Shown here piece by piece: positions 19,764 through 31,236 of a stretch of DNA of 64,000 nucleotides. Each line of letters starts with the position of its first letter. Within the stretch, counting starts at the first letter, position 1. Source of the DNA: Cordylochernes scorpioides (taxonomy: Eukaryota > Arthropoda > Arachnida > Pseudoscorpiones > Chernetidae). Under the pieces are notes generated by a model. It saw only the letters and a list, made by a program, of their open reading frames with translations. It did no database searches and had not been told where the DNA came from. The DNA lies in the NCBI GenBank assembly GCA_030710605.1, contig CP092872.1:94200359-94264358 (forward strand), written 5' to 3'. The translations under genes and the position numbers were made by a program.

Positions 19764-20734
19764 AAACATTTACTTATATTAGATGTTAAAATTCTTGCTC
19801 AACACAGTTTAAATAAAGTTTTCTTATATCTGCCACTTTTTCTTAATATTTGTAATTTTAAATAATCAATTCGAAAATCAAAACATTTATTCAGATCGAA
19901 GGTTCAAATTTTTGCTAAATAAATTTGAAACTATTTAAAATTTGTAAAATAATAATTAATTAATTAATTAATTTTAAACTAATAATTTACTTAACACTAT
20001 CAACATTTATCAATAGTATGACATAACCTATAAACTCAGTTTCTCAACTTTTGTGTCAATCTAACAATTAATCAATCAATCATAGTTTACGATAATGAAA
20101 TATCAGTGTACAATTATTTACCTTTATTGTTGTAGTTGTTGTAAATGACGAATCTAAGCACTCCACATTTTCACTACAGACACAGCTGACGATACTTTAA
20201 CCACACGTGTGAACTTGTATTATGACGCTTTCTTGTTTTTCCAACGCCAAGAACGTTCGAGAAAGACAAAGACAGAGACAAGCATGCGCCGATTCAATGC
20301 GCCTAATTCTCTAGCGCTGCGCGCGCAGCACTCTCGTTCGGTGACTCATCGTAACGTTCGTTACCGGGCGTTACACTTTTTCATAAGTGACTCCCAGCCG
20401 CAACCTAATTTAAGACGTTGTCACGTCAAAAAAAAAAAATAATAAAACTTTCAATTTTTAAAAGTTTTTTATATATTTTTTAATTTTCAATAGAATACAC
20501 ATACCTAAACATTTATTAAAACATATTGCTTATACCAGAATTTTTCACGAGAAGTCTGCAAAGGAAAATAATTTTTTAAAGAAGCAAAAGAGCCATATAT
20601 TTTCAGTTGTACAATAAGGAGATGCCTTTTCCTTAATTTATGCACCTTATCTCAGTACAATATCACCTTTGTACTATTTTTTCACATTGTGTCGCGGTCT
20701 CAAGCAATTCTGGCCTTAACTACCAGTTTCATGA
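19764..20734. other. No gene; GC-richer island at 20200-20410
   Basis: AT-rich on both sides of an island with CGCGCGCAG and repeated AACGTTCG words. The island looks like a promoter or 5' region of some element, and I cannot assign it. Confidence 0.35.
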
Positions 20735-20785
20735 TTTTTCAGGATGCCTGAATGACCAATATTTTGGTCGTTGAAGTACAGCTTG

Positions 20786-20830
20786 CACCACGCTGATCAG
20801 GGCTAACAGCCCGAAACGCGTCCGTGGTTA
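20786..20830 (+). ncRNA. Hammerhead ribozyme motif, one core change
   Basis: ACCACG, CTGATCA, stem II GGGCT-AAC-AGCCC, GAAAC, GCGTC, CGTGGT. Stem I is a perfect six pairs (ACCACG/CGTGGT) and stem II five pairs. The core reads CUGAUCA rather than CUGAUGA, one G-to-C change expected to abolish activity. The upstream TTGAAGTACAGC is shared with 3250-3293. Confidence 0.65.
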
Positions 20831-21006
20831 GCTTTTTTTGATTAATCAAGAATGGGTGTTTGGCCAATTCTGGAATAATTAAAAATCAACGAGAATAGTT
20901 GATATTTATTCCGATAGATGGCGCAAGCCATCAGCAACTTTCAGTTGTACGATAAGGAGATGCCTTTTCTTAATTTAATGATAGATCTAGAAGAAAAAAA
21001 AAACAA

Positions 21007-21050
21007 CCCCAAACGCGCGTTTCGGGCTGATGACCCTCATCAGCGTGGTG
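21007..21050 (-). ncRNA. Hammerhead ribozyme motif, intact core
   Basis: Minus strand: CACCACG, CTGATGA, stem II GGG-TCATCA-GCCC, GAAAC, GCGCGTT, TGGGG. All conserved core residues are present. Stem III is the very short ACGC/GCGT type seen in minimal hammerheads. It lies about 200 bp from the motif at 20786 in opposite orientation. Confidence 0.65.
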
Positions 21051-21532
21051 AAGTCTGTACCTCAGCGACCACCATTTGTTTGGACGTGGTTGGTTTTTCT
21101 TGATATTGTTGAATAAATTTAAATCAACTTTAATTCTATATTTATTCCACTAGATGGCGCTCTGCCATCAAAAATGCTCATTTGAGTGGTCAGAATATGT
21201 CCATTTTTTCATATTACTACCTGACCTTATCCTCTTTTTTCTTAGTTTCTTTCTTTTCTTATATAAAACTAATAAATGACATTTTAAATATAATCTTATT
21301 TCTTGTTACTACTTTCTAAAAGAAAGGGTTCTGTATACTAAAATTATGTACACTGATATTCTACACTGCGTGACTCTGAAATTGCATTACCAAGAATTTT
21401 CTGGGCAGAAAATGTGTAAATTTCAGGGTAAATTTAGCTCATTAAGTTATGTGGATGATTCAAATTGCAAAGTTATCCCGCGCATGTTGATTGGAATAAA
21501 CAAAAAGGTACTTGCAATATTTCCAATATTCG

Positions 21533-23471
21533 TGTTGGGTCACATTTCACCAAACAGACCCAACAAAGATGTAAACATTCCTTTACATCCTATGTACATA
21601 CACGCAGTGTCTCGCCGAAAGTGTTTGGTGTACAGATGGATGTCCCACGGCAATGGCCGACGGTGGTTCAAAGACCAAGCCGGGGGGGAGACGCAGCCCT
21701 GGACGTGAATACTAAGATATATCAAGGGAGGCACAGCCCTGGACACGATTCCAATATCTACTGGAGGAGGATGATATCGGTCCCTGATTAAGTAGTCAGA
21801 AGCCCGACGAAAACAAAAGCAGGAGTCCAACCACAACATAAGCAGAAAGCTGACGGACAGTGGAGAAGCCACCTCAACAAGAAGAAACGGACATCCAGCA
21901 TGCGCCTTTGTAAAACCTCCCTTTTAATTCTTGTATATATATATAACCTGTGACATGACATTTTTGATAGATGGGGACCATTTATTAATATTCTTGGGAT
22001 TTCTTAAAGGAGAAATTAGCATATAAGTCTCTCAGAGGGGTAGCATCCTAAATTGGATTTTAATTCCATTGTTAATTTAAATTTATCTCACAATAAGACA
22101 GATAAATTCTGAATTTTGGTTAATATTTAGTTTAAATTGATCTTTCATAAGCCGTGTAAGAATATTTCTAATTCATAATTTTCCTTAAAAATAAAAATTT
22201 AATAAATAATATTTTCTCTCAATAAGACAGATAAATTCTGAATTTTGGTTAATATTTAGTTTAAATTGATCTTTCATAAGCCGTGTAAGAATATTTCTAA
22301 TTCATAATTTTCCTTAAAAATAAAAATTTAATAAAATAATATTTTCTCTCAATAAGACAGATGAATTCTGAATTTGGTTAATATTTATGTTAAATTGATC
22401 TTTCATAAGCTGAGTTAGAATATTTCTAATTCATAATATTTTTCTAATAAAATATTATTTTTATTCCTTAAATTTTAACTATAATAATATTATTTTTTCT
22501 ATTTAATATTTCGAGAATTTAGTATATTCAAGATTTATTATTCTGTGGGAGTTAGGGATTGAGGGCGCTGGAAAAAAGGGATAGGGGGCTAGAATTTTTT
22601 GGGGGGCTGGACCAAGGACCATTCAGTTTGGACGAGGCTTTCGAGAGGGGCAGACGAAATTTCTCATCGGGCGAGAAGTAGGTAGCCGAGGTGTTTGGGT
22701 AAGTTTCAATCTAAATTTTTATCATAAAGATATTTATATATACATGACGAAGTCATGGTAGGTATAAAGGATTTTTTTTGATAAAGACGCCTTGCCATTT
22801 ATGGCGAGTTCATATTGAGAGAGGGACTTATTCATGCATTAATAGATAGATTATCTTGCCCAAGCAAGATCGCCTTTGAATGTGGTGTTATAGATTTACA
22901 TTTTACCTAATTATGTCATGTCATAGTAAATACAATTTGTTTTATATTTTATTTTTTTTTAAATCCCTTTCTTTGTCGAATAAAAGTTGATGTGGTAAAT
23001 TATAATGTGTACTAATGTCTATATAAAACCACAGATCACACATGAACCTTGGTGCGTATGTTATAGATATTGAGTGTATTATAAGAGGTTCATTGCCTTA
23101 TCATAAACGGTGAATATGTATACACCTGAATTTCTTTATATGCTAAAGGAGATCAAGATATAAATGTTTTTATAATCGATGCTCAATTACAAGACAAATG
23201 TTAATCCGAGTGTATACAATATTTACCGTGTATGATGTAATGTAAGAGCGTATCTTACGTCCCAAAATTTCATCTTGGAACAAACTACATATTTTGATTA
23301 TTTATATGGGTTCCAGTGTTCGTCGTACAATATCGAGGGTATATCCGAGTGTAAATTTGGTTATTGTACATGTTGATGTAAGTATTTGGCGAGTGTTGCA
23401 TTTGTATGTCTAAGTCAAAGGATGGAATTTAGCCATCTAGATGTAGGAGGTCCTGGCTTTGGGACTCTACA
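21533..23471 (+). repeat. 5' LTR of element A
   Basis: 1939 bp, TG...CA. The first 33 bases form a hairpin (TGTTGGGTC / GACCCAACA). It contains a threefold tandem repeat at about 22092-22460. Compared with the 3' LTR I notice ACAAAAGC/ACAGAAGC and ATCTCACAAT/ATCTCTCAAT. Confidence 0.92.
22085..22460 (+). repeat. Tandem repeat inside LTR A, period about 130 bp, three units
   Basis: AATAAGACAGATRAATTCTG recurs at about 22092, 22221 and 22351, with the third unit more diverged. The same array is in the 3' LTR at about 35240-35610. Confidence 0.85.
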
Positions 23472-23500
23472 ATTAGCGCCACTTAACGTGGGGCCGAAGT
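23472..23500 (+). other. Primer-binding-like site of element A
   Basis: Directly after the LTR end: ATTAGCGCCACTTAACGTGG followed by GGCC. It resembles the better site of element B (TGGCGCCCAACGTGGGG) and typical tRNA-complementary sites that begin TGG. Confidence 0.6.
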
Positions 23501-26500
23501 CTTCCGAAAATGACAAATTTTAATAAAATCTAAATTTGCAAGAAGTAGGCCTGCGAATCCCTGAGATTAAGAAATTAGGTATCATTGCATATTTTAATTG
23601 TAAAAAAAAAAATCTACTCAAGTTTAAAATATGAAAATGCATGCCATATTATCGAATAGAAACCCACGAGCTTTTTATTTCTCAGTTTCACTCGATAAAA
23701 GAAGTGACCGTTAGTTTTTTGCTTATCATTGGTTTTTGATAAAAGCTTTAATTTTAAAAAAAATACGTTATTCATGCCGCCTTTTGTCAATTTTATGAAT
23801 TTTCGCTGGATAACTGTTAGCAATTTTCTGCTTATCATTGGTTTTTGATAAAAGCATTATTTTTTTAAAAATACGTTACTCATGCCGCCCTTTTACAATT
23901 TTATGAATTTCACTGGATAATTGTTAGTATATAAAGGAAATACGTTAGGCTTAAATAGAAACCCACGAGCTTTTTTTTATTTCTCAGTTTCACTCGATAG
24001 AAGAAGTGACCGTTATTTTTTTTTGCTTATCATTGGTTTTTGATAAAAGCTTTATTTTTTTTAAAAAATACGTTATTCACGCCGCCAGCAATTTCTGCTT
24101 ATCATAGGTTTTTGATAAAAGCCTTGTTTTTTTTTTTTTTTTTTAAAAATACGTTATTCATGCCGCCTGCCGCCAGCAACTTCTGCTTATCATAGGTTTT
24201 TGATAAAAGCCTTATTTTTTTAAAAATACGTTATTCATGCCGCCTTTTGTCAATTTATGAATTTTTGATAAAAGCCTTATTTTTTTTTTTAAATACGTTA
24301 TTCATGCCGCCTTTTGTCAATTTTATGAATTTTCGCTGGATAACTGTTAGCAATTTTCTGCTTATCATTGGTTTTTGATAAAAGCTTTATTTTTTTTTAA
24401 AAATACGTTATTCACGCCGCCAGCAATTTCTGCTTATCATAGGTTTTTGATAAAGCTTTATTTTTTTTTTGGAAAATACGTTATTCACGGCGCGTTTTTT
24501 TTTTGTGCAATTGTCTCTTTGTATTGTAATTTGTTTTGAGCTTAGCATATATATATTGTTCTAACCTTTCAATTTTCAAATCTACAGAAGCGTCTTAAGT
24601 TAAAGTGTACCATTTTTTATAAGTTTCGAATATTGGCGAAATGATTCCTTCTTTTGTATAGATAATGAAATTTAGGGACGCTAACTTAAGCCTAGAAATA
24701 TTGTTTTCTCAGAAACCAGAGAATTTCCCACGAGCTCCAAATTTAGAATCTCAAGGGATGTCTTTTGATTGACAAGTTGGAGTAGCGTCCACATCTGGAG
24801 AGAGGGGGGATGATTGACGTGAAAAACAACAGATGTGCATGCAAGATGTTTTTCGAGGGGGGAAGGACATGTGGAAAAAACACATGTACAGACTCTAGCT
24901 GGAAAGTGGGAAAACAATGAGAGGACAGTCCGCTGCCAGCTCTCGACTTGAAAGGTTGGTCTTACTGTCCTCCCCGCTTTTGCGGGTAGGTTTTTCCCGT
25001 CTTGAATATTCTATCTTCCTTTGTTTTTCATCATTACCTTCTTTACTATAGGATAAATGAAGCTTATTTTCTTTTACTACAGTTTAATAGTATATAATTT
25101 TTATTTAATTTAATCATATTTTAATTATTTCCATCCCACAGAATTTCCACTCAATAAGACTAAAGATATTTGAATTTTATTAGAATGCTCTCTTAGCTAT
25201 TCTTTAATCTTTATAATATTTAACGTTGTCTAGATAACAATTCAAAGCATTTATTTTATTTTCCGATGTGCATTGACTTACGATTTATTTGATTTTAAAT
25301 ATTTGTATTTTCTGTATTTTTAGGCTTCATGCTTGAAATGTTCCATCTCCGTTAGTTTCTCACCGTTATTTTCTAATTAGTAGGTCAATACGACTTATTT
25401 CAAGGTTTAATAGATTTTATATTTAAGTGTTTTTTTTTTTAGGAAACTGGTTCCACTTGATAAATCTGGAGATATTTTGAACTTTGATATTGACATAGTA
25501 CACCTGGTTTTCCCTTATCTTTCCAATGTCGAGCATTATCAATGTAAACACAAAGATTGAAGATCTTTGTTTTTCTTATCTAGTTTGAAGGAGAAACGTA
25601 CAATATCACGCGATTAAGTTGATCTCATATAGGCTTACAATTAATCTTTTAATTTAATTTCTTTAAAGTTATTTCATACTGATTCTTTTTATTATTTCTA
25701 TATATTTTAAATCTTTAATTGTCTTAATAATTTCGCTTGTCGTTTCCATTTAGCCAATTTGTGATTTGTCATTTTTTTTTGCTGACCAAGACAATGTTTA
25801 CCTCGAAGTATTTTTTTTTCGTAATATATAGCAATATGAGTAAAAGGTCTGGACATAATCTTCGTTTTTGATTAATAATTATATTTATGTAGCTTTTCTT
25901 ATCCATGGGCCTTTAGCTTTGTTTATTTTTAATTTTGTAATCCACTTATTTCATCTTACATTTTGTAAAGTGATGCAGCAGTATTTATTGACATCGTTTA
26001 TATAATTATATCTTAGCAACTTTAGATGAGTCTGCATTATGTATTTATTTTTTTTCTCCTTTCGCAATTGGGCATGCACACTTATTGATAATTTTTTAAA
26101 ACAGGCATTGAATAGATATGATGTATCCAGGGACAACCTCCATATTTTATTTCAATCTCTTGGGTATGGGAAGGAGAAACGCCTTTATGGCCTTAGTAGT
26201 TTGATTTTACAAAATGACTAAATATTGTGTGTACTATTCAGCATCCCGTTTAAAGCATTCATTCTCTTGACTAAGGTACAGTGTCATGCGCAGTATTTGA
26301 TTTAATTTTTTTTGTCAACTTTATGTGAATATACGATTTTCCTTTAAAATCTAACCCCGATATTGTAGACAAGCGTATAACTTAGCTCGCTCCTTTAAAT
26401 CGTTGAATTGCCAATTTATTCTCGATATGGTATAATTCACAATGTCTGCGTGACGACCGAATCACGGTAAAATTTTCAAAATGGCGGTCGATGGACGCGT

Positions 26501-29500
26501 GTATATTTACTCTATAGAGTGGTTGTATATACACATAGGTGCCTATGGATTTGTTTAATTTTATTAAGATCTCCAGTCATATTTCTGTATTTAAGGATTC
26601 ACGCTTGAGATGTTCCATCCCTTCTTAATTCTTCACCATTATTTCTTTATAGGTTCAACATGACTTATAATTTGTAAACCAAGGCTTAACGATTTATTTC
26701 AAGTAATTTATCCAACACAAAATTTTCCACTCGATAGATATGGAGGCACATTTTTTTGTTGATTTTGCCAGATTGTGCCTTTTGTCCTCTCTTATCTATA
26801 TGGTATTTAACGTTTCAATATAATGATCTGGAGCATTTATCCTCTTATCTAATGCATATAGTTCATGGACTTAATTAATTTATAAACGTTTTCAACCATT
26901 GTTTTCCTGTATTGTCTGGTGATCTCATCCTAAAGGTTTAATAGCATGCTAGTATTTCATTCTTTTATTCGATATTATGATTGCTTATCTTAATTTTATG
27001 TCCATATATGAACAGAATGTCCAGGTCTAAGTGTTCGCTTTGAATATCGATCGTAAACAAATCTAAACATACCTTCCCGAAATTCTCTTCCTTAGCCTTT
27101 ATTTTGTGTAGTGATCAATTTTTCTTTTTGGTAACAACCGTTATAGATCCCTGGAAACGCATACTAAATAATAATACAGTATTTTGATTATTTTGTTAAC
27201 CTTATATGAATATGCATTTTCGTTTAAAACTTAACCCCAATATCTTAGGAAGGCGTATAGATTTGCTTGCTTCATTGAAACGTTGAATAGGATCATAATT
27301 TTAGATATGGCATAATTTACTACAGATGATTACATGTCGAAATACAATCACAGCGAAATTTCAAAATGGCGGCTAAAAAGGCACGTCGGGCAACCGATTC
27401 TTTTCATGATGCCTCCAACTGCATATGATCTTAAATATCCTGTGTACACTGGTATGAGGTCACCTTGAAATGCAATAAACGTGCAAAATTTTTTTTTTTA
27501 ACTTAAGAAAGATTTCATGAAACCTTCCCGTCTGGAACATTTCCCCTTGGTCGAGGACAGATAAAACATCTCAATGAGTATTAAGTTACCGTAAATATTT
27601 GCCAGCAGAAGGCAAGATGAGATTACACGAAAGTAGGATCAGTAAGTGTTTAGCTCCTGTTTTTGTTAGTAATTCTGGACCTTTATAAGGCAATGGAAGG
27701 TGGGCATCAAGATATATTCTGATAGACGGGTGTGTGCCTTTGTCAAGGGAAGCAGTTATTCCGCGTAATGGGGATTACAATAATCATCGAATATTAACAA
27801 ATCATCTTTGGTAGATATGGACAACCAAATGGTGCCAAAATCCTTTTTAGTGTACTTATATTTTATTGCTTAGTTGTTTCGTATCCAATCTTATGACGAT
27901 CTTATCGTGTGGTGATCCATGTACAGAATTTAATAGGAAGTTTTTTTTTTTGGAAGTAGTGAAATTCGCTGTTTCTTTCCCTAACCCAGCCAAGGACGAA
28001 ATCGTTTCATTACATCTTGCATCCTTGGAAGCTAATAACATTATTTCAGAACTAAATGCAATATGTAAATCTAGCAACCTATCAAATGTATAGTTTCGAA
28101 TAACTTTAGATAAACAATAATAGTGAGCCTTGCACCTCGTGTATGTTTACACTTGACTGGTCTTGATAAACCCTTCTAGAGACCCTTATCTTTTTCACCA
28201 ACTCCAGATTGTTTGGACAGCAGAGGTCTATAACAAAGGAGGATCTTATAACAGGAGAACAGGCCTAAGACTCGTTTCGACATCGGTTTTCATAGTTTTA
28301 TGGAATGTGGTATTAGGCAGTGGCAACCAGTAGCAAGGATTACATTCCTGGGAGATCGGGAATAGGCATAGAAGATTAAGAAGGATATCTTGCGTGGTAT
28401 GAACAATGGACGCCGGAGCATGCAATATTATATGTAGAACCTCTATATTATATAATAGGACTATGATGCTCACGAAGATGGACGTGAGTGAAGAATAATA
28501 TAAAACATTATATCCCAATGGACGCTACCGAGCGTATAAGCCACTTGACATGAATCTGCTGAAGGAAGGGTCACTGTGGTACTATGTAAAGAAATCATCG
28601 GAAATATATGCATCATTTATAAAATATAGAGATTTACTCTATATACATCCATCTGCAGGCGATGCACCTGATTTTCGCTCAGACCTCTCAAGACCAACTA
28701 AAGGACATACCAAGTAAAGTACGCAAGATATAGTAGAGCCAACCCGAATCTGATCAGATGTGTCTAAAGCTCGGTTTCTACTCCATCATACCACTGAAAT
28801 CACTGCGACAGCCATGTCTTAACGAGGCAAGATGTTTGATACCATCACAAGTATGCATGCTAAATGTCCAGCACTGTACCCTGACGAAATTCCGATAGGA
28901 AGGTGCGCTAAATCAAACCAGGTCAGGATAAATTACACGATATAATGAAAGGTGTAAGAGGGATAAGCCAACAATCGACAACAATTTTTTTTTAAGCCAA
29001 CAAGCAGTGAACAGGAGTTCGGGCTGGAATGGGGGAAGGAACAATAAGAAGGGAAGCTGCATAAGAAACAGTCATTCATAGAATTCACCTGTGACACCAT
29101 AAAATATAAGATCTTAATATTGAAGTTTTCAGGGCTACTCATGTCAATGCATATTACTGATGTAGACAATCAGAATTAGTTAATGTTAACAATTAGGTGT
29201 AACCCACTTTAACAGAGTTGTAGGGCAACTGACTTAGTACATGCATATATCCCCAATTCCCTTGACAAGGCTACCCTTTCTATTTAGCTGAAACAAACTG
29301 CTTATCTAACTTTATTACGTTTTAACTGGCTCGAAGTATAGTGGTTTTCCTTTGTCATTAGCAAGGAAAATACCTAATCCAGTGTGCATAAAGGATTGAA
29401 AAAAATGATAGACTATAGGAATACTATTACACTAGTAATAATTATAGTTCATTCTGATATGCAGTAGAGGCAGTGAGAACAGCGCTTCTACCAGTGGGCC

Positions 29501-31059
29501 ATCATGGCTAGTTAGTTTCAATACACCCAGAAAGAGCTTATCTCCTCGAAGGGGAGATTAAAAGGGTGGAAACGGGTTCTCTGGAATTTCTCCGAAATTT
29601 CGCGATAACTCCCGTCCTGAACAAATGTCAGACGATAGTATAGATCTGATCAGGGGGAGGTAGGATTGGAGGAAATTTCACGCTTGTAAACACGAGGGTA
29701 GGTCGCCAGCCCTGATAAGGATTGGCAGGGGAGGAACAGATTCCCAGAAGGGACTCCCGAGATATTAAGATAGGCTAGAGCAATAGAACGGGATCCAGTT
29801 CCCGATGACGGGTTTCGAAGAGACTTCAGAGGGATGAAAGAGGTGTTGAAAGTGATAAAAAGAGTGAGAAAGCGTTGAATGTTGATGAGAAAGAGATAGA
29901 AAGATGCAGAAAGATGTTGAAGGAGAAAGAATTGAAAAAAGTTGGATAAAGAGTTTTGTAAATAGTAGATAAAGGTTGATAGAAGAAAGTACACTTAATG
30001 TGTAAAGCGTAGCTGTCGGCCGCAATATCGCCTCGATAGAAATATTTCTTTTAAAATATTACATATTATGCACTGGGGGTTTGTGTAAGCTGATTTACCT
30101 AAGTTTCAGCAACAGTATACAATAATTAATATAGATAGGTCTTTATTAATTACAATATTAGGTTATATATTAAATAGCAAATATGTCTTAGTGTTATGAT
30201 AAACTTTGAAGAGTTTGCAGTTTTTTTTTTTTTAAAACTATAACGTGTGTTTTATACTTCCAGTTTTTCCTACTTTATTATATGTTAGCAATTTTGTCTT
30301 AATGTTATGGTGAACTTTGAAGAGCTTGCAGTTTTCTTTTTATTTTAAACTATAACGTGTGTTCTAATGGTAAGTGCTGAAAGGAGCTTTAACACCATGT
30401 TTCAGTGTTTGTGTATTATTTGTCTCAACATTGCCTTTGTGCAGCATATCGCCTCACAACCTTACTATAGTGTTTGTTGCCATTTTTAAAGATTTTCACA
30501 ATGTGTTTTAGTGTTAATGTGTCATTTAGAGAAATTGCCATAACCTCATCCTTATATAGTACACCGTTTTTACACCGTTTTATTTAATGAGCTATATGAG
30601 AGATTTTAGATGTAAAATGAGAGCTACTATTTACAGGAGCCAAATCGACCCAGCAGTTAGAGCAAGAGGGGGGGAATCAGATGTTTCCTCCTTTCACGTG
30701 ACGCCACTGTTTACCCCGACCGGTCGTGCCAGATAAGAGGGAATACCAGGAAACTCTGTCCTCCTGACATTGCTCCCTCAACACGAGAAACGGCATCCCG
30801 CTGCTTACTAGTCGGTCACAAGACCTTAGGCAGTCTGTCCTTGTACTTCGGGGTTGTGATAAGGCTACATGCTCGCTGCAAGGACGACATCTTGGGTTTT
30901 TCGTGTTCTCCTAGTGTAGAATTGGCTCAGCCTCATTTTAGTATAGTATATAATTAAGAGTTGTCTCACAACCTTGTTTTAATATGACACACCGTTTTGA
31001 AGAGCTTGTACTACCTGTCAGGATATGATTTAGGAAAATTTTAGTTTCCTTTTATTGTT
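23501..31059 (+). other. Interior of element A: no intact gene
   Basis: No frame of gag or pol size exists. Scattered degraded coding is possible: near 28540-28716 an open plus-strand stretch includes GRYRAYKPLDMNLLKEGS, and near 29810-29948 a charged coil-like stretch (RVSKRLQRDERGVESDKK) has a counterpart in element B. The blocks 27400-27470 and 29810-31059 recur inverted in element B. A small frame at 27866-28093 has no recognisable domain. Confidence 0.6.
23700..24490 (+). repeat. Tandem repeat array inside element A
   Basis: A unit containing TGCTTATCATTGGTTTTTGA, TAAAAGC, a T run, and AAATACGTTATTCATGCCGC recurs about eight times with spacings of about 75-110 bp. Length variation is mainly in the T run. 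Confidence 0.8.
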
Positions 31060-31236
31060 ATGTTACAATTTTATCCAACAGTAGAACCAGAGGGACCACA
31101 AGAGACGACAATCTTGAGAAACCCGCTAGAGATAGTTAATAGAGACATTGGTGGCAATGTTGGCGGCGCTGAAGTACGCCGTTCGACCAGGGTCAAGAAA
31201 CCCACCGAGTGCAGATCGTGTTCAGGTTGCCAATGA
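31060..31236 (+). CDS. Short coding tail, probable C-terminus of a lost retroelement polyprotein
   Basis: A 58-codon open frame begins ATG and ends with a basic/cysteine tail (RRSTRVKKPTECRSCSGCQ, then TGA). Element B has the matching tail at 44448-44510 (RRSTRVKRPTQCKFCLDC), also followed by a stop one or two residues later. Conservation of amino acids, the C-x2-C spacing and the stop position in two diverged copies supports former coding. RRSTR-x-x-KPT tails are common at the ends of retroelement pol proteins. Whether this 58-codon frame is translated today is unknown. Confidence 0.5.
   Translation: MLQFYPTVEPEGPQETTILRNPLEIVNRDIGGNVGGAEVRRSTRVKKPTECRSCSGCQ

Noticed and set aside
21540-21872. 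110-residue minus-strand frame, identical at 34693-35025
   Set aside because: It lies antisense within the LTRs of element A and has no domain; duplicated only because LTRs are duplicated.
22085-22460. CRISPR-like array of direct repeats
   Set aside because: Units of about 130 bp without spacers inside a eukaryotic LTR; an ordinary tandem repeat.
29650-30025. Hydrophobic minus-strand frames (FYLFLINIQRF type), also seen at 45469-45907
   Set aside because: They are the complement of a purine-rich, charged sense stretch. The sense strand, not this one, resembles decayed coding.
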